This document shows positions 57,708-64,000 of a DNA stretch of 64,000 nt, piece after piece; position 1 is the stretch's first letter, and each line of letters opens with the position of its first letter. Location: NCBI GenBank assembly GCA_003216035.1, contig QCJM01000001.1:1-64000 (forward strand), given 5' to 3'. The DNA is from Prochlorococcus sp. AG-409-B13 (GTDB lineage Bacteria; Cyanobacteriota; Cyanobacteriia; PCC-6307; Cyanobiaceae). The notes beneath the pieces are model-generated. The model was given only the letters and a program-made list of their open reading frames with translations, searched no databases and was not told where the DNA came from. The position numbers were made by a program, and so were the translations under genes.

Positions 57708-59210
57708 TCAACTCTCAGAAATTGATGCCTTTGACTCAGGACGAAGGACTGGAAAAGCAATCACATCTCGAATAGATGGGCTATCTGTTAGGAGCATTAC
57801 CAAACGATCAATACCTATTCCAAGTCCACCCGTTGGTGGCATTCCCACCTCTAATGCATTTAAGAAGTCCTCATCGATCCCATGAGCTTCGAGATCACCA
57901 GCCTGTTTGCGTATTTGCTGAGATTCCAAACGCTGACGTTGATCTATAGGATCTATCAGTTCACTAAAAGCATTAGCCATCTCTCGTCCAAAAATAAAAA
58001 GCTCAAACCGTTCAACTAATCCACTTTTACTACGATGTTGCCTAGCTAAAGGAGATATTTCTATTGGATAATCAAGAACAAATGTAGGTTGGATAAGATT
58101 AGGCTCTACGGCTTGCTCAAAAACTGCATTTAATAAACGTCCAACACTATCTGCTGTCTCAGGAACATCCAGTCCAGCCTCATGCATTGCGTTAGTAGCC
58201 TCTGCATAATCAGTGAGCTTACTAAAGTCAATTCTAGTCGCTTCTAAAACTAAAGAATGCATTGTTTCCCTTCTCCAAGGAGGGCTAAGATCAATAACAG
58301 TCCCTTGGTAAGTGATTTTTATAGATCCACAGATCTCAAGACAAATAGATGCTATGAGCTCCTCTGTAAGATTCATCATATCGTTGTAATCAGAGAATGC
58401 TTGATAAACCTCTACCGAGGTAAATTCAGGATTATGCCTAGTACTAATTCCCTCATTGCGAAAGATACGGCCTAACTCATAAACTTTTTCAAAGCCACCT
58501 ACAACAAGTCTCTTTAAGTGCAATTCCGTTGCAATGCGAAGAAAAAGAGGCAGATCAAGAGCATTGTGGTGAGTCATAAATGGCCTAGCTTCAGCACCTC
58601 CCGCTTCTGCTTGAAGTACAGGTGTCTCAATTTCTAAAAAGCCTCGTGCATCTAAGAACCGACGAATAGCACTCACCAACAAGGCTCGCCTTCGAAAAGT
58701 CTCCCGCGACTGAGGAGAAACAATCAGGTCCAAATATCGTTGTCGATAGCGCTTTTCAATATCTGCAAGCCCATGCCATTTATCAGGCAAAGGTTGCAAT
58801 GATTTGCTCAACATCTGCCATTTATGAACTTTTACGGATAGCTCTCCCCGATCAGTTCTACGCAAAATGCCTTGAACACCAATCCAATCGCCTGAGTCAA
58901 CAAGGTCAGTTAATTGCTTAAATGAATCAATCCTTTGAGCCTCAAGTGCTGCCTTCTCTAGATAAAGCTGGATAGTTCCACTCTCATCAGCCAACGTAAA
59001 AAATGCCAACTTCCCCATCACTCGACGGGACATAATTCGCCCAGCGACAATCACAGCTCCATCACGCTCTTCTCCATTTGGTAAGTCCTTATGCTCTTCC
59101 TGCAAAAAGGCGGTTGCATGAGTGGGCTTAAACCCCACAGCATAGGGACCATTCCCCAGCTCTCTCAGGGCTTGAGCCTTATCCAGACGAGTATCGCGTA
59201 AGTCAGACAA
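57708..59210 (-). CDS. lysS: Lysyl-tRNA synthetase (class II)
   Basis: Charges tRNA-Lys. The 500-residue protein has an N-terminal OB-fold anticodon domain ([20 protein letters not shown]), motif 1 ending [10 protein letters not shown], motif 2 [20 protein letters not shown] and motif 3 [20 protein letters not shown]. Complete. Confidence 0.97.
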   Translation of the reverse strand: MSDLRDTRLDKAQALRELGNGPYAVGFKPTHATAFLQEEHKDLPNGEERDGAVIVAGRIMSRRVMGKLAFFTLADESGTIQLYLEKAALEAQRIDSFKQLTDLVDSGDWIGVQGILRRTDRGELSVKVHKWQMLSKSLQPLPDKWHGLADIEKRYRQRYLDLIVSPQSRETFRRRALLVSAIRRFLDARGFLEIETPVLQAEAGGAEARPFMTHHNALDLPLFLRIATELHLKRLVVGGFEKVYELGRIFRNEGISTRHNPEFTSVEVYQAFSDYNDMMNLTEELIASICLEICGSIKITYQGTVIDLSPPWRRETMHSLVLEATRIDFSKLTDYAEATNAMHEAGLDVPETADSVGRLLNAVFEQAVEPNLIQPTFVLDYPIEISPLARQHRSKSGLVERFELFIFGREMANAFSELIDPIDQRQRLESQQIRKQAGDLEAHGIDEDFLNALEVGMPPTGGLGIGIDRLVMLLTDSPSIRDVIAFPVLRPESKASISES

Positions 59211-59281
59211 TGCACTATTAACAGACCCGGAACATATTGCCGGTATATGGCCCCTAATTTCTATTAATAGGAATGTCTTCT

Positions 59282-60136
59282 TTAACTGGCTATAGCCACA
59301 GGAAATTCTCCCATTCGCTGAGAAGCATACCCAATGCCTCTAACAGTAAGGATCAATTCCGGGTTACGTGGATCAGGCTCTAGTTTTCCCCGCAAGCGGG
59401 CCACGTACACGTCAACAACACGCAAATCAGCTGCACGTCTTGGAGGATATCCCCAGAGCTGCTCAAGAATCTCTGCCCTTGGAACGACTCGACCAGGCTC
59501 ACGGAACAACAATTCCAGCAGACTGAATTCTGTATAAGTAAGTCCTATTCGCTCTCCTGCCCTGCTGACTTGCCTCCTATTCGTATCAACAACTAAATCC
59601 CCCAGCCGCATAACCCCCTGCCCAACAGGAAGGTCCCTTGGCTCAGCCACCGCAGCTCCTGGGCCAACCCGCCTGAGGATAGTAGCGATTCTTGCTTCAA
59701 GCTCTTTAGGGCTAAAAGGCTTAGAAAGATAATCATCTGCTCCAAGATCAAGTCCGGCAACACGTTCAGAAATTGCCTCAAGAGCAGTGAGAAAAATTAT
59801 CGGGACGCAAGACTCCGCTCGAAGTCGCCTACAAACAGCAAAACCATCAAGCTTAGGAAGCATTACATCAAGCACTACAAGATCAGGTGATTCACCATGG
59901 AATACTTCTAGAGCTTGTTCTCCATCTTCAGCTGAAATAACCCGATATCCAGCGAGTTGAAGACGTGTTACTAAAACACGCAATACAGCCGGCTCATCAT
60001 CAACCACAAGAATCGTGGCTTTTGGATGCGTCATAGCCTTTTGAACAGGCCCATCAACTTTCTTAAGCTGAGCTGGACCTCCACCTGGCATGAGCAATTC
60101 CTCATCAAGAAAAGCAACCATAACCTTCCAACCCAA
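59282..60136 (-). CDS. OmpR-family response regulator, RpaB-like
   Basis: The receiver domain has [12 protein letters not shown] (acidic pair), the phospho-acceptor Asp in [15 protein letters not shown] in FLTALEA and K in [15 protein letters not shown] winged-helix C-terminal domain follows ([20 protein letters not shown], then [18 protein letters not shown]). The [12 protein letters not shown] and [11 protein letters not shown] stretches are like RpaB, which controls photosynthesis and high-light genes. The start is uncertain: ATG 60136, 60121 or 60034 are all in frame; the last gives the usual length. Its kinase is not in the window. Confidence 0.88.
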   Translation of the reverse strand: MGWKVMVAFLDEELLMPGGGPAQLKKVDGPVQKAMTHPKATILVVDDEPAVLRVLVTRLQLAGYRVISAEDGEQALEVFHGESPDLVVLDVMLPKLDGFAVCRRLRAESCVPIIFLTALEAISERVAGLDLGADDYLSKPFSPKELEARIATILRRVGPGAAVAEPRDLPVGQGVMRLGDLVVDTNRRQVSRAGERIGLTYTEFSLLELLFREPGRVVPRAEILEQLWGYPPRRAADLRVVDVYVARLRGKLEPDPRNPELILTVRGIGYASQRMGEFPVAIAS

Positions 60137-60581
60137 ACAAAAAGCCGCTAAAAGTCCCTACTCAAAATAGATATCAGGTTTTTTTAAGCTTTAACAAGTA
60201 TTTTTACTTGAGTATTTATGCTTATTTTTCTCCTTTCTGGCTTGGCTTTTATGGTCATCCATTCTGGCAACTATTCAGGCTGAGAAAAGAGTCTTCAACT
60301 TTTCGGCCAATTCCTTTTGCCATAGGAATGACTAAGAAGGATGAAAATACATAATTCTTTGCATGCGCTTTTCTGCTGACCTCCTTTCAAAGCTCTGCTC
60401 ACGAAAACTAGATAGGCTCAGTTGAAAAGCTATCGATTTAGAGACATTGCTCAATAGCAAATAAAAATAAGCTTAACTTAGGCCCACCAAGATTTTCACA
60501 GGGAACCCTAAATCTATCAGATTAAATATTCCATTAAAAGCTCTATTTATTTATAATTATAGAATATAAACTAACCGAGCT
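60137..60581. other. Gene-free stretch between the response regulator and mreD
   Basis: No ORF is supportable. It contains a short palindromic hairpin (CAAGTA...TACTTG, about 60190) and a 23-base segment at 60483-60505 that resembles the region after rnc (42780-42802). Promoters for the minus-strand response regulator should lie here. Confidence 0.5.
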
Positions 60582-61091
60582 TTAGAGAGAAAAGCGCCTT
60601 CGCCATAACAACAATAGCCAAGAGCAAATCATAGGAGCAAGCAAACCTGTAATAATAGCCTGGGCGAGTAGAGTATGCAGACCCCAATAATTTATGACCA
60701 GCCCTATTTCTAAATATTGTAGAAATAATGTTTGGGCCCATAAGCTAAATCCCAAGAAGAAAGTTCCTATCAACGCCAACAATCCGAGAATAAAACTTTG
60801 TTCAATCGGCCTACCTCTTCTCCCAAGCCGTCCCCACCAATAACCAAGCCCAACCAATGCAGGGATATGTGATGCCCCACCAAGGCTAATTCCATCCAAT
60901 GAGAGCCCAAGGCATATTCCAGCCACAACTCCTGAGGTTGATCCATATATCAATCCCCCAGGTAACAACCACAAAACGGCCCAAGATGGGCCAACTCCTG
61001 AGAGACTGAGGAATGAAGGAGCAAAAAGATTCAAGAAAGGGACCAGACACCCTGATGCAATCCAAAGAGAGCGTTTGTGGAATTTGAACAT
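60582..61091 (-). CDS. mreD: Rod shape-determining protein MreD
   Basis: Membrane part of the elongasome. From ATG 61091 it is 169 residues with about five hydrophobic segments (SWAVLWLLPGGLIYGSTSGV, LGLLALIGTFFLGFSLWAQT, ...AICAWLL-type end) and a basic C-terminus RRRFSL. MreD is poorly conserved, so the call rests mainly on position: its start overlaps the mreC stop by one base. Confidence 0.75.
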   Translation of the reverse strand: MFKFHKRSLWIASGCLVPFLNLFAPSFLSLSGVGPSWAVLWLLPGGLIYGSTSGVVAGICLGLSLDGISLGGASHIPALVGLGYWWGRLGRRGRPIEQSFILGLLALIGTFFLGFSLWAQTLFLQYLEIGLVINYWGLHTLLAQAIITGLLAPMICSWLLLLWRRRFSL

Positions 61092-61837
61092 TACTTTTCT
61101 TGCACCTGAACCCAATCAATAGCCTCTGGAGAAGCAGTTAATTGAACAAAAGCATTAGGAGCAGGTAAAGCCTCATTATCAACTGATTGAATAACACCAA
61201 CTGGCAAGTTCGGAGGCATAAGGGTGCTCGCTGGTGAAGTACTTACAACATCACCTGGGAGAGCTTTTGTGTCAGTATCTAGAAAACGCAATTGAGGCCT
61301 ATTTGTTCCCATTCCAATCAAAATTCCATGCCGCTTATTCCGAGATATCCATACTCCTATTCTGCTGCCAGGTGAAGTGAGCAATCGAACTCTTGATGTT
61401 TTAGGAGTAACGCTATAAATAGTTCCCAACAAGCCTCCAGGCCCAAGAACAGCGTCACCTTCATCAATACCGTCAAGAGACCCCTTGCCTAATTCTAATT
61501 GCTGCCACCAACCCTTAGGTTGGCGTGAAATAACTGCTGCCGAGATACTAAAAGAATTTGAAGACCTCTCTAAGGAAAGCATTTCTCGCAGTCTTTTATT
61601 ATCCTTCTCTAATAAGCTAATCCTAGTTTGATATTCAAAATACGCGCCACTCTGTATCCATTCTTTTTGTGAAGTTCCTGGCCAGAAAGGTCTAGTTAAT
61701 AGAGCATAAATTTCAGAAAATAATGCTCCTTTACTCAACCGAATCAGCCCAAATGCTCCTATCAGCAAAAGAGAAGGTCCTATACGACGCCAAAACCTAA
61801 AGCGGGAAATAGCCACTAAAGGGTTACTTCCCATCAA
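61091..61837 (-). CDS. mreC: Rod shape-determining protein MreC
   Basis: The 248-residue protein has an N-terminal transmembrane segment (IGPSLLLIGAFGLIRL), a coiled-coil (ISLLEKDNKRLREMLSLERS) and a beta domain (GDAVLGPGGLLGTIYSVTPK, then SRVRLLTSPGSRIGVWISRN), as in MreC of the periplasm. One base after mreB, one base before mreD. Confidence 0.92.
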   Translation of the reverse strand: MMGSNPLVAISRFRFWRRIGPSLLLIGAFGLIRLSKGALFSEIYALLTRPFWPGTSQKEWIQSGAYFEYQTRISLLEKDNKRLREMLSLERSSNSFSISAAVISRQPKGWWQQLELGKGSLDGIDEGDAVLGPGGLLGTIYSVTPKTSRVRLLTSPGSRIGVWISRNKRHGILIGMGTNRPQLRFLDTDTKALPGDVVSTSPASTLMPPNLPVGVIQSVDNEALPAPNAFVQLTASPEAIDWVQVQEK

Positions 61838-61838
61838 T

Positions 61839-62918
61839 TCAGTCCTTCAATGAGTTCCTAGCAAACTCAGGTGTATCCAAGACTCTTCTCAGCCTCTTGA
61901 AATCCTCCAAGACCTGCCCACATCCGTTTACAACACAAAGGAGAGGGTCCTCGGCTACATGGGTAAAAATTCCAGTTTCATGACTGAGAAGATCACTAAT
62001 CCCTCTGACGAGTGCTCCGCCTCCAGCCAACATGATCCCCCTATCAACAATATCTGCAGCCAATTCTGGTGGTGTTCTTTCCAAGGTGCGTTTTACAGCA
62101 TCAACAATTTTGTTGAGAGGTTCTGCCATTGCCTCACGTAAATCCCCAGCCTGCAAATTGACTGATCGAGGTAAACCAGAAAGCAAATGAAGCCCTCTTA
62201 CATCCATCGATTGCAAGTCAAAATCATTATCAGGAAAGGCTGAACCTATTCGAATCTTTATCTCTTCAGCTGTTCTTTCACCGACTACTAAATTATGGAC
62301 TTTCTTCAAATATGTCCCAATTGCATCATTTAGCTCATCACCTGCAACACGAACTGACTCACTTAAAACAGTCCCTCCAAGACTTAGCACAGCCACTTCA
62401 GTTGTTCCTCCCCCAATATCCACAATCATCGTGCCAATAGGCTCAGTAACTGGAAGAGAAGCTCCTATAGCAGCAGCCACAGGCTCATCAATTAAATGAA
62501 CTTCCCTTGCACCAGCCATACCTGCCTCACGAACTGCCCTACGTTCGACACCAGTCACTCCACTAGGGATGCCTATTACTAAGCGAGGCGAAATAATGCC
62601 ACGTCCTTCATTGCACTTCTGAATAAAGCTTTTGAGCATCTGCTCAGCAGCATCAAAATCTGCAATAACTCCATCTCTCAATGGTCTAACTGCACGAATA
62701 TTGCCAGGGGTTCTTCCCAACATGAGCTTCGCATCATCCCCGACGGCCAAAGGCACACCCTCCTCGAGATCTAATGCCACAACAGAAGGCTCCTGCAGCA
62801 CTATCCCCTTACCAGACACATATATCAATGTATTGGCGGTGCCAAGGTCGATACCAATATCACGCGACAACTTAAAACGACTTAAAAACACAGGTTTGAG
62901 ATCGAATCGGCGAATCAT
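61839..62918 (-). CDS. mreB: Cell shape actin homologue MreB
   Basis: Forms filaments that guide wall synthesis. The 359-residue protein has IGIDLGTANTLIYVSGKGIV (phosphate 1), MIVDIGGGTTEVAVLSLGG (phosphate 2), VAAAIGASLPVTEPIG and IMLAGGGALVRGISDLLS (adenosine). Length is standard. First gene of mreB-mreC-mreD. Confidence 0.96.
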   Translation of the reverse strand: MIRRFDLKPVFLSRFKLSRDIGIDLGTANTLIYVSGKGIVLQEPSVVALDLEEGVPLAVGDDAKLMLGRTPGNIRAVRPLRDGVIADFDAAEQMLKSFIQKCNEGRGIISPRLVIGIPSGVTGVERRAVREAGMAGAREVHLIDEPVAAAIGASLPVTEPIGTMIVDIGGGTTEVAVLSLGGTVLSESVRVAGDELNDAIGTYLKKVHNLVVGERTAEEIKIRIGSAFPDNDFDLQSMDVRGLHLLSGLPRSVNLQAGDLREAMAEPLNKIVDAVKRTLERTPPELAADIVDRGIMLAGGGALVRGISDLLSHETGIFTHVAEDPLLCVVNGCGQVLEDFKRLRRVLDTPEFARNSLKD

Positions 62919-63031
62919 AGGAGGATTAGATATGAGCTCTTGTTACTACCCACGAAGAGTATGGAACTCCTTGCATTACTTGTCCTGAAATTTGCCCCAT
63001 GATTGGACAAAATCAAACCTAGGAGAAATTA

Positions 63032-63421
63032 ATGAGCGTAAATTCCGTCACTCTTGTAGGGAGAGCTGGCCGAGACCCAGAAGTGCGCTACTTCGAATCT
63101 GGAAGCGTTGTAGCCAATTTGACTATGGCGGTAAATCGAAGGAACCGCGACGACGAGCCTGACTGGTTCAATCTTGAAATCTGGGGAAAGCAAGCTCAAG
63201 TAGCAGCTGACTATGTCAAAAAAGGCTCTCTAATAGGCATAGCTGGCAGCTTCAAGCTAGATACATGGAACGATCGTCATTCTGGGGACTTAAGAAGTAA
63301 GCCTGTTATTCGCGTAGATCGACTGGAGCTACTAGGTTCTAAAAGAGATGCTGAAGTCAGTGGCTTTCAAAAAGGAACTTTTGGAGCAAATAATCCAACT
63401 AATGAAGAGGTTCCCTTTTAA
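63032..63421 (+). CDS. ssb: Single-stranded DNA-binding protein
   Basis: The 129-residue OB-fold protein starts MSVNSVTLVGRAGRDPEVRY and has WFNLEIWGKQAQVAADYVKK, GSLIGIAGSFKLDTWNDRHS. The end NPTNEEVPF keeps the short acidic-hydrophobic tip that binds partner proteins. AGGAGAAATTAATG before the start is a good ribosome binding site. Confidence 0.93.
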   Translation: MSVNSVTLVGRAGRDPEVRYFESGSVVANLTMAVNRRNRDDEPDWFNLEIWGKQAQVAADYVKKGSLIGIAGSFKLDTWNDRHSGDLRSKPVIRVDRLELLGSKRDAEVSGFQKGTFGANNPTNEEVPF

Positions 63422-63426
63422 AAAAA

Positions 63427-64000
63427 TTAATTGCGTTGATTTCTTCTGGTCCAAATACGTAAAAACAACCAAGACAATCCAGAAACAAATACAACTGCAA
63501 GAATTAATTTAATGCCCTTAGAAACTGGATCAATCCACAACTCGACATTGCTATAACTTTCTCCAAGTGCAAAACCCGCAACGGTTAGAAACAAAGTCCA
63601 TATAAGACTCCCAGCAGTTGTCCAAAGAATGAAAGGCATTAACGGCATCAACTCAATCCCAGCAGGCACAGAAATCAAGGTTCTTATTCCTGGAACCAAG
63701 CGTCCCCAAAAAACCAGCGCAGTACCAAATCGACTAAACCACCTTCGACTTCTCGCTAGGTCTTCAACTTGAATACCTAAAAATTGACCATATTTATTTA
63801 GCCAAACTTCTAGCTTCTTTTCATTCACTAATCGACCAATGCCATACCAAGGGAAAGCGCCTAAAACTGTGCCCAACAAGCCAGCCAAAACAACTGGAAA
63901 AAAACTCAATTGTCCCTGCTGAACATAAAAGCCGCCAAGAGGCATTATTAACTCAGAAGGGATTGGTGGAAACAGATTTTCCAAGAACATCGCCAATAGA
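63427..64000 (-). CDS. DedA-family membrane protein, N-terminus beyond window
   Basis: The frame is open to the last base, and the residues before the first Met are LLA followed by MFLENLFPPIPSELIMPLGG, a motif that is normally about 25-40 residues into DedA proteins. The gene therefore starts outside the window. FPPIPSELIMPLGGFYV and FSRFGTALVFWGRLVPGIRT (the arginine-containing SNARE/DedA signature) are present. DedA proteins are lipid scramblases or flippases. Converges on ssb. Confidence 0.9.
   Translation of the reverse strand, partial: LLAMFLENLFPPIPSELIMPLGGFYVQQGQLSFFPVVLAGLLGTVLGAFPWYGIGRLVNEKKLEVWLNKYGQFLGIQVEDLARSRRWFSRFGTALVFWGRLVPGIRTLISVPAGIELMPLMPFILWTTAGSLIWTLFLTVAGFALGESYSNVELWIDPVSKGIKLILAVVFVSGLSWLFLRIWTRRNQRN

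Overview
The window reads as a chromosomal segment of a marine picocyanobacterium, most likely a low-light Prochlorococcus. The evidence is psaC, ndhS, the bilin operon ho1-pebA-pebB, a panC/cmk fusion, an RpaB-type response regulator, short intergenic spaces, and cyanobacterial gene neighbourhoods such as psaC/acpP-fabF-tkt and mreB-mreC-mreD. Base composition is moderately AT-rich. The species call is an inference from gene content; no ribosomal RNA is present to confirm it.

Region 1 (about 1-20.5 kb) is an accessory island. It begins inside a sulfotransferase gene and carries a methyltransferase, a Fe(II)/2-oxoglutarate dioxygenase, a DUF4910 aminopeptidase-like protein and an AAC(3)-type N-acetyltransferase. 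Its centre is a compact cassette at 7.2-15.2 kb. A plus-strand operon (ACP, radical SAM/SPASM, SDR, transketolase N half, transketolase C half) converges on a minus-strand operon (AMP-ligase, LuxE-like, LuxC-like, FabZ-like). My reading is that an acyl group is activated, carried on the ACP, reduced to an aldehyde by LuxE/LuxC and possibly extended by a C2 ketol unit by the split transketolase, perhaps to decorate a surface glycan. That pathway is inference. The cassette is bracketed by mobile-element debris: an integrase C-terminal remnant (1.24-1.39 kb), an integrase N-terminal remnant (15.2-15.6 kb), a stop-interrupted resolvase, an AlpA-like regulator, a collapsed SDR, and copies of a short repeat on both sides. 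From 16.8 to 20.5 kb there are only small, mostly unrecognised genes.

Region 2 (20.6-34 kb) is mainly core. It has purM, panC/cmk, a low-molecular-weight phosphatase, ho1-pebA-pebB and icd. It also holds a decayed family 2 glycosyltransferase and a 2-hydroxyacid cluster: an E. coli-like D-lactate dehydrogenase, an FMN-dependent L-2-hydroxyacid oxidase and a DUF1537 kinase.

Region 3 (34-64 kb) is housekeeping. It carries a hexose-phosphate mutarotase-like protein, an alpha/beta hydrolase, a CPA2 antiporter, glgP, tRNA-Arg(CCU), RNase P RNA, rnc, ndhS, rimM, manC, glmS, psaC, acpP, fabF, tkt, thiC with a TPP riboswitch, an M20 amidohydrolase, a TPR protein, ruvB, smpB, lysS, a response regulator, mreB-mreC-mreD and ssb. 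It ends in a DedA gene cut by the window edge. No CRISPR array or intact insertion sequence was seen.
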